From: CAWACP01 sp963780655
GTDB taxonomy: Bacteria; Acidobacteriota; Terriglobia; Bryobacterales; Bryobacteraceae
Length of the DNA: 64,000 nucleotides
Assembly (NCBI GenBank): GCA_963780655.1
Contig: CAWACP010000004.1
Location: 744,001 to 808,000 of the forward strand
Reading direction: 5' to 3'
Below are positions 51,068-59,458 of the stretch, one piece after another (positions within the stretch are counted from its first letter, which is position 1; each line of letters opens with the position of its first letter). Under the pieces are notes generated by a model. It did no database searches, was not told the origin of the DNA, and worked only from the letters and a program-made list of their open reading frames with translations. A program made the translations under genes and the position numbers.

Positions 51068-51733
51068 TCGTCAGCAAGCGCGACGACGGCCGAGAGCCGC
51101 AGCACGCGGGACCGCATTCTCGATGCTGCCGAGCGCCTGCTTGGCAAGAACGGTCCCGATGCCACATCGCTTCGGGAAATCACCTCGGCAGCGGGCGTGA
51201 ACCTGGCGGCGGTGAACTATCATTTCCAATCGAAGGACGCGTTGATCCGTGCGGTGATCGACCGGCGAGTGGACCCGCTGGTCCGCCGACGGCTGGAAAT
51301 GCTCGACGAGGCCGAGGCCGAAGCGGGCAGCCGCCCAGTGCCGATCGAACGCCTTATCGACGTGTTCCTGATTCCCGTCCTCGAGCTCCAGAAGACGTGC
51401 CCCGATTTCACGCCGCTGATGGCGCGCATGTACACCGAACCCCGTCTCCTCGAGGAGATCGTCCAGAAACACTTGTCCACATTTGGCCAGCGATTTCTGG
51501 CAGCGCTCCACAAAGGCCTGCCCGAGTTATCTCCGCAGGATGTGATCTGGCGCATCACGTTTGCGGTTGGCAGTCTGATGCACGTAATGCTGGGCCCGGG
51601 AATGATCCGCATGGTTTCCCTGGGCCAGTGCGATCCCTTTGATTCTGATCTGTTGCGGCGGCAGATTACTGCGTTCCTCGTTGGCGGATTTCTTGCGTCG
51701 GCGCCACCTGCGATGGCGCCGAAGGAGGCATGA
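51059..51733 (+). CDS. TetR-family regulator of exporter operon (CecR/YbiH-like)
   Basis: 224 aa. N-terminal helix-turn-helix: RDRILDAAERLLGKNGPDAT, LREITSAAGVNLAAVNYHF, QSKDALI. The C-terminal part (VDPLVRRRLEMLDEAEAE, LMARMYTEPRLLEE) resembles the CerR-type ligand domain of the regulator of the E. coli ybhGFSR exporter operon. It heads the exporter operon (3 nt before the TolC gene), under an inverted-repeat operator. The start codon lies inside the operator and only about 6 nt after the predicted transcript start. Confidence 0.92.
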   Translation: MNQSSASATTAESRSTRDRILDAAERLLGKNGPDATSLREITSAAGVNLAAVNYHFQSKDALIRAVIDRRVDPLVRRRLEMLDEAEAEAGSRPVPIERLIDVFLIPVLELQKTCPDFTPLMARMYTEPRLLEEIVQKHLSTFGQRFLAALHKGLPELSPQDVIWRITFAVGSLMHVMLGPGMIRMVSLGQCDPFDSDLLRRQITAFLVGGFLASAPPAMAPKEA

Positions 51734-51736
51734 AAG

Positions 51737-53080
51737 ATGCGCGGACTTATTGTTTTGCCATTCCTCCTGCTGCCGGTATGCGCCGAGCAGCTTCAGCCTC
51801 GTCCCGAAGTATTGCAGCTCAGCCTGCGAAAGGCGGTGGAGATTGCACTGGCGCCGGAGGGCAACACGCGCGTGCAGATCGCGCAGGAGGAGATGGAGCA
51901 GGCGAAGGCGCGTGCCAATGAAGCTCGGGCCGCGCTGCTGCCGAACGTGGACGGCTATCTGCAGTACGAGAGCGAGACGGTAAATCTGAAGGCGTTCGGA
52001 CTGAACTTCCAGATACCGCCGGTTTTCGGCCAGAGGTTCACCATCCCCGCTTTCGTCGGCCCATTCACTGTTCTGGACCTGCGCGCGCAGGGCACGCAGA
52101 ACGTCTTCGACCTCAGTTCGATTTTCAACTACAAGGGCGCACGCGCTTTGGTGGGCGCGGCGAAACAGGATCGCGAATCGGCCAATCGCCAGGCCACCGA
52201 TCAGGTTGCGCGCGCCTATCTCAGCGGCATCAGAGCCGATGCGGCGCTCGAAACCGCGCAGGCGAACGTGCAGCTATCGCAGGCGCTGCTCGATCTGGCG
52301 CAATCGCAGAAGGCAGCCGGAACGGGCACGGCCATTGAGGTGACTCGGGCGGAGGTACAGCTTGCCAACGACCGGCAGCGGTTGCTGGTGGCGGAGAACG
52401 ATCGTGACCGCGCGCGTCTCCAGCTTCTGAAGACGATTGGGCTGAGGCTGGAAACGAAGATCGAACTCACCGACAAGATGGCCTACGTGCGAGTGGATCC
52501 GGTGGACGAGGCGAAGGCGGTGGCGGTGGCGCGAGCGAACCGCACCGAGATGAAGGCGCAGCTCGAGCGCGAGCACAGCGCCCGGCTCGGCTACGATGCG
52601 ACGAAATTCGAGCGCATTCCGTCGCTCTCGGCATTCGGCAACTATGGCGATATCGGCGCGGGCGTCTCAGCCGCGCTGCCCACGCGCACGTACGGCGTGT
52701 CGCTGCGGATCCCGGTGTTCGACGGCGGCCGGCGCGATGCCCAGCGTGCTGAAACCGCCGCCCGCATGCGCGAGGAACGCGTTCGCACGGCCGACCTGAA
52801 GGACCAGATCGACCTGGACGTCCGCCTGGCGCTCGACAGCCTGCACTCCGCGGATGACCAGGTGAAGACCGCGGAAGAGGGACTGCGGTTGTCAGAACAG
52901 GAACTCGCGCAGGCCGAGCGTCGTTACAAGGCCGGGGTCGCCGACAGCATTGAGGTCACCGATGCGCAGACGCGCCTGAGCCGCGCGCGCGATAACCGCA
53001 TTGAGGCGCTCTACAACTACAACGTCGCCCGGATCGATCTGGGGACGGCAATGGGCACGATTGACAGCATGCTTCCGTGA
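51737..53080 (+). CDS. TolC-family outer membrane efflux channel
   Basis: 447 aa with signal peptide (LIVLPFLLLPVCAEQ). Two outer-membrane-factor repeats: first (VQIAQEEMEQAKARANEARAALLPNVDGY) and second (ARLGYDATKFERIPSLSAFGNYG ... LRIPVFDGGRRDAQRAE), ending in long coiled coils (DDQVKTAEEGLRLSEQELAQAERRY split over two helices). Forms the trimeric outer membrane duct for the exporter encoded downstream. Confidence 0.9.
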   Translation: MRGLIVLPFLLLPVCAEQLQPRPEVLQLSLRKAVEIALAPEGNTRVQIAQEEMEQAKARANEARAALLPNVDGYLQYESETVNLKAFGLNFQIPPVFGQRFTIPAFVGPFTVLDLRAQGTQNVFDLSSIFNYKGARALVGAAKQDRESANRQATDQVARAYLSGIRADAALETAQANVQLSQALLDLAQSQKAAGTGTAIEVTRAEVQLANDRQRLLVAENDRDRARLQLLKTIGLRLETKIELTDKMAYVRVDPVDEAKAVAVARANRTEMKAQLEREHSARLGYDATKFERIPSLSAFGNYGDIGAGVSAALPTRTYGVSLRIPVFDGGRRDAQRAETAARMREERVRTADLKDQIDLDVRLALDSLHSADDQVKTAEEGLRLSEQELAQAERRYKAGVADSIEVTDAQTRLSRARDNRIEALYNYNVARIDLGTAMGTIDSMLP

Positions 53081-53088
53081 GGCCAGAC

Positions 53089-54264
53089 ATGAAAAAACGA
53101 ATACTCAGTTCAGTGAACATTGCCGCGGTGGCGCTGGCGGCCGGAACATCATGGTCGTGCCATTCGCGCGACGATGCCGACAGGATCCACGTCAACGGCA
53201 ACATCGAGCTCACGGAAGTGGACATGTCGTTCAAGACCGCGGGCAAGCTGGTGGCGCGGCTGGTGGACGAAGGCGACTTCGTGAAGAAGGGCGATGTGGT
53301 GGCGCGCCTCGATCATGACCAGCTCATGCAGGCGAAGTATCGGGACCAGGCTGCGATCACCTCAGCCGATTCGCAGTTCGCGCAGCTGGGGACGTCGATC
53401 GCCATGCAGCGCGAGACGCTGGAGGGCGACATTGCTGCGAAGAGGGCCGATCTGGCGCAGGCCCAGGCAAAGCTGGATGCACTGCTGGCCGGATCGCGGC
53501 AACAGGATATCGATCAGACGAAGGCGGCGGTCGCCGACGCACATGCGCAATACCAGCTCGCCGGCGACGACTGGAAGCGCGCCCAGACACTCTATAAAAA
53601 CGAGGACATCTCGCGCGCGCAGTACGAGCAGTATCGGACGCGCTTCCAGAGCGCCACGGCGCAATTGCACGAAGCGGAGCATCGTCTTTCGCTGGTACAG
53701 GAAGGGCCGCGCAAGGAGGACATTGCGGCTGGCCGCGCGCAGGTGGCCGAAGCGCAGGCCGCGGTGAGGCTGGCCGAAGCGAACCGGTTGGAACTGCGGC
53801 GCAAGGAGCAGGAGGTGTCGGCGCGGCGGTCGGACATCGAGCGCGCGAGGGCGCAGTTCGGCATCACCGAATCGCAGCTTGGCGACACGGTGATCCAATC
53901 GCCCATCGACGGCGTGGTGCTGGTGAAGTCCGCCGAACCGGGCGAAGTTCTGGCCGCGGGCACGACGGTGGTGACCATCGGGGATATCGAACATCCCTGG
54001 CTGCGCGCCTACGTTGACGAGCGCGATCTTGGCCGCGTGAAGCTGGGCCAGAAGGCGAGCATCACCACCGATTCGTTCCCAGGCAGGACCTACGACGGCC
54101 GCGTCTCTTTCATCGCCTCCGATGCGGAGTTCACGCCGAAGCAGATCCAGACCAAAGAGGAGCGCGTGAAACTGGTGTACCGCGTGAAAATCGACGTGGA
54201 TAATCCGCATCACGAGCTTAAGAACAACATGCCGGTTGAGGCCGACATTTTCGTCGGCAAATAA
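53089..54264 (+). CDS. HlyD-family periplasmic adaptor (YbhG-like), lipoprotein
   Basis: 391 aa from the ATG at 53089; N-terminus with a lipoprotein-like signal (ALAAGTSWSC). Biotinyl/lipoyl halves FKTAGKLVARLVDEGDFVKKGD and IQSPIDGVVLVKSAEPGEVL flank a long Ala/Gln-rich alpha-hairpin (about residues 90-240), then the beta-barrel domain (ITTDSFPGRTYDG). It bridges the inner membrane permeases to the TolC channel. A GTG at 53077 in the same frame overlaps the TolC stop, but the ATG fits the signal sequence better. Confidence 0.9.
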   Translation: MKKRILSSVNIAAVALAAGTSWSCHSRDDADRIHVNGNIELTEVDMSFKTAGKLVARLVDEGDFVKKGDVVARLDHDQLMQAKYRDQAAITSADSQFAQLGTSIAMQRETLEGDIAAKRADLAQAQAKLDALLAGSRQQDIDQTKAAVADAHAQYQLAGDDWKRAQTLYKNEDISRAQYEQYRTRFQSATAQLHEAEHRLSLVQEGPRKEDIAAGRAQVAEAQAAVRLAEANRLELRRKEQEVSARRSDIERARAQFGITESQLGDTVIQSPIDGVVLVKSAEPGEVLAAGTTVVTIGDIEHPWLRAYVDERDLGRVKLGQKASITTDSFPGRTYDGRVSFIASDAEFTPKQIQTKEERVKLVYRVKIDVDNPHHELKNNMPVEADIFVGK

Positions 54265-54268
54265 CGTC

Positions 54269-55237
54269 ATGGCGGACGAACCGATCATCCGCGCGACCGG
54301 CCTGACGCGGCGCTTTGGCGCGCTTACCGCGGTGGACCATCTGAACCTGGAGGTCGCGCGCGGGGAGATCTTCGGCCTGGTCGGTCCGGACGGCGCCGGG
54401 AAAACCACGACGCTGCGGCTTTTGTGCGGGCTGCTCGATGCCACCGAAGGCGAGGCCGTGGTAGCGGGCTATAACGTGGCGTGTGATCTGAACCGCGTGA
54501 AGGACCAGATCGGCTACATGTCGCAGCGGTTCGGCCTCTACGGCGATCTCACCGTGGACGAGAACATGGCGTTCTATTCCGATCTGTTCGGCCTGAGTCG
54601 CGCGGAGCGCGACCGGCTGAGCGGCGAGTTGCTGGGCATGACGCGCATGGAACCGTTTCGGAGGCGCGCGGCGGCCAACCTCTCCGGCGGCATGAAGCAG
54701 AAGCTCGCGCTGATGTGCACGCTGCTGCATCATCCGAAGATTCTGTTTCTGGACGAGCCCACGAACGGCGTGGATCCGGTGTCGCGGCGCGATTTCTGGG
54801 CGATTCTGTACCGGCTGGTGCGCGATGGTCTGACGCTGATGGTGACCACCGCGTACCTGGATGAGGCGGAGCGCTGCAATCGCGTTGGCCTGATGAACCT
54901 GGGCCGGCTGATCAGGCTGGACACGCCGCGGAACCTCCGCGAAAAGCTGGAGGACGCCTGCTATCGGGTGAGTACCGACGACCAGAGGAAGGCGCGAGAG
55001 ATTCTGAACGCCGAGCCGGGGGTAGTGGCCGCGGAGCCCTCCGGAGCGAGCCTGCATGTGTTTGTTTCGAGCGGCGCGTCGGCGGATGCGGTGCGGGCCG
55101 GTCTGGCGGACAAGGTGAAGGTGGTGGAATTCGAGCGAATCACGCCGGCGCTCGAGGACGTGTTCATCGATCTCGTGCGCAAGTCGGGTGACGAAGTAGA
55201 GCAGGCTTTCAGCCTGCAACAGAGGAGCCGCCCATGA
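54269..55237 (+). CDS. ABC exporter ATP-binding protein (first ATPase, YbhF N-half-like)
   Basis: 322 aa, ATG at 54269. Walker A GPDGAGKTT (Asp for Asn), Q-loop GYMSQRFGLY, signature NLSGGMKQKLAL, Walker B KILFLDEPTNGVDP. A C-terminal extension of about 80 residues follows the ATPase core. The last 14 residues (from EVEQAFSLQ) are encoded by a dispersed palindromic repeat at 55196-55217. Together with the next gene it corresponds to the two ATPase halves that are fused in E. coli YbhF. It overlaps the next gene by 4 nt. Confidence 0.92.
   Translation: MADEPIIRATGLTRRFGALTAVDHLNLEVARGEIFGLVGPDGAGKTTTLRLLCGLLDATEGEAVVAGYNVACDLNRVKDQIGYMSQRFGLYGDLTVDENMAFYSDLFGLSRAERDRLSGELLGMTRMEPFRRRAAANLSGGMKQKLALMCTLLHHPKILFLDEPTNGVDPVSRRDFWAILYRLVRDGLTLMVTTAYLDEAERCNRVGLMNLGRLIRLDTPRNLREKLEDACYRVSTDDQRKAREILNAEPGVVAAEPSGASLHVFVSSGASADAVRAGLADKVKVVEFERITPALEDVFIDLVRKSGDEVEQAFSLQQRSRP
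55196..55217. repeat. GTAGAGCAGGC palindrome inside a coding region
   Basis: GTAGAGCAGGCTTTCAGCCTGC with a 7-bp stem (55201-55207 / 55211-55217). It matches the intergenic repeats at 25223 and 38615. Here it is in frame and encodes Val-Glu-Gln-Ala-Phe-Ser-Leu near the C-terminus of the first ABC ATPase. Confidence 0.8.
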
Positions 55238-56178
55238 ATGACTCCTCTGCCGTTACCACCCGCGCGCTGGTGAAACGCTTCGGCAAGTTCGTGGCCGTCG
55301 ATCACGTCACGCTCGAAGTCGGACGCGGCGAGATCTTCGGCTTTCTCGGTCCCAACGGCGCCGGAAAATCGACCACCATCCGCATCCTCTGCGGCCTGCT
55401 CGAACCGACGGAAGGGTCGGCGACGGTGGGCGGGCTCGACGTGCGGACGCAATCCGAAGAGGTGAAGCAGAACATCGGCTACATGTCGCAGCGCTTCTCG
55501 CTGTACGACGACCTCACCGTGGAAGAGAACATCGATTTCTTCAGCGGCATCTACGGAGTCGCGGACGACAAGCGCGTGGCCCGGAAAGATTATGTGCTGA
55601 CCATGGCCGGCCTCCAACAGCGGCGTTCCAGCCTTACGCGGCTGCTTTCCGGAGGATGGAAGCAGCGGCTTGCGCTGGGCTGCGCCATCCTGCATGAACC
55701 GCCCATTCTGTTTCTGGATGAGCCGACGTCCGGCGTGGACCCGATCGCGCGGCGGCGGTTCTGGGATCTCATCTATCAACTCTCCGCCACCGGCCACACG
55801 GTCTTTGTCAGCACTCACTATATGGACGAGGCTGAATATTGCCATCGCGTCGCGCTGATGTACCGCGGCAAGGTGATAGCCCTCGGGACGCCGGCGGAGC
55901 TGAAGAAATCGCTCGCCGCGCGCGAAATCCTGTATGTGGAAACCTCCGACATTCTGGACACCATGGACGCCGTCGAGAAGCTGCCCGGCGTTTCGGACGT
56001 GGCGGTCTTCGGCGGAGGTCTGCACATCACCGTGGAGCACGCCGAAGCGGGCGCCCGGGCAATTCGCGCGGCGCTGGAGAGTGCCGGCATCTCAATCGTC
56101 CGGCTCGACCGCATTCAACCTTCCATGGAGGACGTGTTCGTCGCCCTGATCGAGGAAGAGGACAGGAGCGCGGCATGA
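55234..56178 (+). CDS. ABC exporter ATP-binding protein (second ATPase, YbhF C-half-like)
   Basis: 314 aa. Walker A GPNGAGKST, Q-loop GYMSQRFSLYDDL, signature LLSGGWKQRLALG, Walker B PILFLDEPTSGVDP, and H-loop in FVSTHYMDEAEYC. A C-terminal domain of about 80 residues (EKLPGVSDVAVFGGGLHITVE) is shared with the first ATPase. It overlaps both neighbours by 4 nt. Likely forms a heterodimer with the first ATPase. Confidence 0.93.
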   Translation: MNDSSAVTTRALVKRFGKFVAVDHVTLEVGRGEIFGFLGPNGAGKSTTIRILCGLLEPTEGSATVGGLDVRTQSEEVKQNIGYMSQRFSLYDDLTVEENIDFFSGIYGVADDKRVARKDYVLTMAGLQQRRSSLTRLLSGGWKQRLALGCAILHEPPILFLDEPTSGVDPIARRRFWDLIYQLSATGHTVFVSTHYMDEAEYCHRVALMYRGKVIALGTPAELKKSLAAREILYVETSDILDTMDAVEKLPGVSDVAVFGGGLHITVEHAEAGARAIRAALESAGISIVRLDRIQPSMEDVFVALIEEEDRSAA

Positions 56179-57308
56179 ACTTTGTCCGTCTGCGCGCCGT
56201 GGCGAGGAAGGAATTCCTGCACATCGTACGGGATGCGCGCAGCCTGATCATCGCTCTGGCTCTTCCGGTGATGATGCTGCTCCTGTTCGGCTATGCTCTG
56301 ACGCTCGATGTGGACCAGATCCCCACGTATGTCTACGATCAGGACGGCACGCCGCAGAGCCGCGAGCTGATCGACCAGCTTCGGGGATCGCGTTACTTCG
56401 ACATCGTTCGATATGTCAACGGCTATCAACCGGTGGAACGGGATATCGACCGGAGTAAGATCCTGATGGCGATTGTCGTGCCGCGCGATTACTCGCGCGA
56501 GCTGCTGGAGGGCCGCGAAGCCAATGTCCAGATACTTATCGACGGGAGCGATTCCAATACGGCATCGATTGCCCTGGGTTACGCGCAGGCAGTAGTAGCC
56601 ACTTACGCGGCCGAGCTACGTTCGGACGCGCAGATCAGGCTCGGCGGCCAGAAGCTGAAGCAGCCCATCGACGCGCGCATCCGCGTGCTCTATAACAGCG
56701 ATCTGAAATCGCGAAATTTCATCGTGCCCGGGCTGATCGCCGTCACCATGATGATCATCGCGGCCCTGCTGACGTCGCTGACCATCGCCCGCGAGTGGGA
56801 AACCGGGACCATGGAGCAACTGCTGTCCACTCCCCTGCGCCCCTCGGAGATCGTGCTCGGCAAGCTGCTGGCATTCTTCACGGTGGGGATCACGGATCTG
56901 ACTATCTGCATTGTGGTGGCTGTCTTCCTCTACGGCGTTCCGCTGCGCGGGCCTGTGTGGTTCCTGGTGTTGTCGAGCTGTATCTTTCTGTTCGGCGCCC
57001 TGGTGTGGGGAATTCTTATTTCCACGCTGGCCCGCTCGCAGTTACTCGCTTACCAGATGGGGATGCTCAGCTCCTTTTTACCCGCGTTTCTGCTCTCCGG
57101 GTTTATTTACTCCATCAGTAACATGCCGAAGGTGATTCAGGTCATCACGTGGGTGGTACCCGCGCGTTACTTCGTCACCATCATCAAGGGCGTGTTTCTG
57201 AAGGGGGCCGGAATTAAGGTGCTCTGGGCAGAGACCGCGTTCCTGCTCGCATATGCGGCGCTGGTGTTTCTGCTGGCCACCAGAAAAATGAGGCAGAAGG
57301 TGGCATGA
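56175..57308 (+). CDS. ABC-2 type exporter permease (YbhS-like)
   Basis: 377 aa, ATG at 56175 (MNFVRLRAVARKEFLHIVRD). One N-terminal helix (LIIALALPVMMLLLFGYAL), a periplasmic domain of about 140 residues (IDGSDSNTASIALGYAQ), then five C-terminal helices with EWETGTMEQLLSTPLRP, typical of the ABC2_membrane_3 family. Pairs with the next permease as heterodimer. Overlaps both neighbours by 4 nt; upstream in-frame codons belong to the previous gene's other frame. Confidence 0.92.
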   Translation: MNFVRLRAVARKEFLHIVRDARSLIIALALPVMMLLLFGYALTLDVDQIPTYVYDQDGTPQSRELIDQLRGSRYFDIVRYVNGYQPVERDIDRSKILMAIVVPRDYSRELLEGREANVQILIDGSDSNTASIALGYAQAVVATYAAELRSDAQIRLGGQKLKQPIDARIRVLYNSDLKSRNFIVPGLIAVTMMIIAALLTSLTIAREWETGTMEQLLSTPLRPSEIVLGKLLAFFTVGITDLTICIVVAVFLYGVPLRGPVWFLVLSSCIFLFGALVWGILISTLARSQLLAYQMGMLSSFLPAFLLSGFIYSISNMPKVIQVITWVVPARYFVTIIKGVFLKGAGIKVLWAETAFLLAYAALVFLLATRKMRQKVA

Positions 57309-58468
57309 GAGGCATATCGTTCCGGAGAATCCGCGAGATCCTGCGCAAGGAGCTGCGGCAGACATTTCGCGAGCCGCGCATGCGCTTTCTGCTGTTTCTG
57401 CCGCCGATTATTCAGCTTCTCGTGTTCGGGTTCGCGGTGAATCTGGACGTCGAGAACAGCCGGATTGCGTGGTGCGATCTCGATCAATCGCAGGAAAGCC
57501 GCGATCTGCTGGCGGATTTCACGGCATCGCATCGCTTCGATGTGGCTTATGCGGCCACTTCGCCCGATGAAGTGCAATCGCTGCTGCAGTCGGCGCGGGT
57601 GCAGGGCGCCGTACGCATCCTGCCGGGCTTCGGACGGGACATCAAGCACGGGCGCACCGCTACTCTGGAGATTCTGGTGGACGGCACCGACTCGAACACA
57701 GCCTCGATTGTTTCCAACTACGCCAGCCAGATCGTCGCGCGGTACGGGTCGCGCATTCAGAACCAGCAGCAACTCGACCGGGCTGTGGGTCGGGCCGTCA
57801 ACGCCCCTGTCCATGCGGCCATTCCGACGCTGAACATGGACAGCCGGATCTGGTTTAACCCCGACCTGCTCAGCCGCAACTACTTCGTTCCCGGCGTGGT
57901 GGTGAACATCATCGCACTGGTTTCGCTGATGCTCACCGCCATGGCCATCGTGCGCGAGAAGGAAATCGGCACGATGGAGCAGTTGATGGTCACGCCTATC
58001 CGGCCGGTCGAACTGATGCTCGGCAAGACTCTGCCGTTTGCGGCCGTCGGGATGGTGCAGATGTGCCTGGTGCTGAGCGTCGCGCTGCTCGGGTTCAGGG
58101 TGCCGTTCCGCGGCAGCTTCCTCATGCTGGTGGGTTCCGCGCTGCTCTTTCTGATGACCACGCTGGGCGCGGGCCTGTTTATCTCAACCGTTTCGCGCAC
58201 GCAGCAGCAGGCCATGCTGACCACGTTCCTGTTCTTCCAGCCGTTCTTCCTGCTGAGCGGCTTCGCGTTTCCCATCCGCAATATGCCGATCGGCGTGCAA
58301 TATCTGACTTACCTAGACCCGATCCGCTATTTTGTGGAGATCGTGCGCGGAGTATTTCTGAAAGGCACGGGCGTGGCGGTGCTCTGGCCGCAACTGGTGG
58401 CGCTTGCTGTTTTCGGCGTGTGCATTTTGTCGCTAAGCGCAATGCGGTTCCGCAAGAAGCTGGATTAG
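57305..58468 (+). CDS. ABC-2 type exporter permease (YbhR-like)
   Basis: 387 aa, last gene of the operon. Same fold as its neighbour: FREPRMRFLLFLPPIIQLLVF helix, periplasmic domain with VDGTDSNTASIVSNYAS, and REKEIGTMEQLMVTPIRP before the C-terminal helices. Order TetR-TolC-HlyD-ATPase-ATPase-permease-permease is that of drug or toxic-compound exporters such as YbhGFSR. Substrate unknown. Confidence 0.92.
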   Translation: MRGISFRRIREILRKELRQTFREPRMRFLLFLPPIIQLLVFGFAVNLDVENSRIAWCDLDQSQESRDLLADFTASHRFDVAYAATSPDEVQSLLQSARVQGAVRILPGFGRDIKHGRTATLEILVDGTDSNTASIVSNYASQIVARYGSRIQNQQQLDRAVGRAVNAPVHAAIPTLNMDSRIWFNPDLLSRNYFVPGVVVNIIALVSLMLTAMAIVREKEIGTMEQLMVTPIRPVELMLGKTLPFAAVGMVQMCLVLSVALLGFRVPFRGSFLMLVGSALLFLMTTLGAGLFISTVSRTQQQAMLTTFLFFQPFFLLSGFAFPIRNMPIGVQYLTYLDPIRYFVEIVRGVFLKGTGVAVLWPQLVALAVFGVCILSLSAMRFRKKLD

Positions 58469-58547
58469 GTTAGCAGCCCGTGGCAGAAGTCCGGCAGGCG
58501 TAAACTGCCCCACCACGCCTCGCCATCTGTTGAGCAGCCATGGTGGC

Positions 58548-58565
58548 GCAGGCGGTTTCGCCTGC
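58548..58565. repeat. GCAGGCG/CGCCTGC palindrome after the exporter operon
   Basis: A 7-bp stem with a GTTT loop, in the convergent spacer between the exporter operon and the secreted protein gene. Same word family as the repeats at 38621 and 55201. It may act as a weak terminator, though no T-run follows. Confidence 0.55.
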
Positions 58566-58626
58566 GTGCCCCGGATTCTCTGAGTGCTGCGAGCACCATC
58601 GTCAAGAGAAGGATAGGCACGTAAGT

Positions 58627-59313
58627 TTATCGACCCTGCTCGCTCGCTTTCGCCTGCGCGGTCTGCCCGACGACGACGCCGTGTATCGCCTGCTGTCCGA
58701 AATGTCCAGTCGCAGGTCCCGTCAACAACAGCGAAATGTTCGAAAACTCGACCTGCGATCCTCCAGTGATGCAGACCTGCAGCGTCGACGGCCCCATAGC
58801 CTCAAAGGGCGCTGCGCTTCCGTTCGCCGTAATGCTGGCTGGGCCGGTGACCACGACGCCAGAGCCGGTGGTGGGAGGGTTGTTGGCAGGGCAGACCCTC
58901 GTGTCCCAGGTGACCGTGGCGTTCGTCATGGCGATATGGTGAGTATGAGGAGACCGAGTCGCGGGGCTCGTCGGATCAACGTGAGTGGCATCGAAAATCC
59001 CGTAATCGGACGTCTCCATCGTCAGGGCTGCCGAAAAATTCGCGGTGCCGGATGTCGAACTGCGGCCTGACCGATCCGATGAGCCGATTCCCTGCAAGTC
59101 CAAAGACCATTTGCCGCGAATTTCCCACGGACCGCCTGAGGACGTTGAGGGTGAATAATCATTGATCACGCCCCTGAAGTGCACGGGCGTCGGATCCTGA
59201 GCCAGGGCGCTGGCGCCTGCTGCCAATGCCAGGACCACGACCATGCATCCTGCCGACCATAAATTCCTGCTCTTCATCAGCGCGCCAGCGCTGGCTCTGG
59301 TTTTGAGTTCCAT
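58627..59313 (-). CDS. Secreted hypothetical protein
   Basis: 228 aa, ATG at 59313 with AAGGAG about 10 nt upstream. A charged start is followed by a signal-peptide core (CMVVVLALAAGASALAQDP, residues 23-41). The mature part is Ser/Thr/Gly-rich with likely beta-strands (WEIRGKWSLDLQG, ATVTWDTRVCPANN, VEFSNISLLLTGPATG) and two Cys that could form a disulfide. THHIAMTNATVTW resembles a short secreted-protein family seen in soil bacteria, but I cannot name it. Confidence 0.72.
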   Translation of the reverse strand: MELKTRASAGALMKSRNLWSAGCMVVVLALAAGASALAQDPTPVHFRGVINDYSPSTSSGGPWEIRGKWSLDLQGIGSSDRSGRSSTSGTANFSAALTMETSDYGIFDATHVDPTSPATRSPHTHHIAMTNATVTWDTRVCPANNPPTTGSGVVVTGPASITANGSAAPFEAMGPSTLQVCITGGSQVEFSNISLLLTGPATGHFGQQAIHGVVVGQTAQAKASEQGR

Positions 59314-59458
59314 ATGTCGATTCTCCTTCCGAGTTCATCCCGGTTTCGGGAAGCGGTTCAGTGTTGCCGATTCCCGCGGAATTTTGCAATGCAGGATGGG
59401 CGAAACGAGGGTGACGCCGGATCTCCTTGATTGGTGAGCACTTGTGCCTTGAGGTGAT

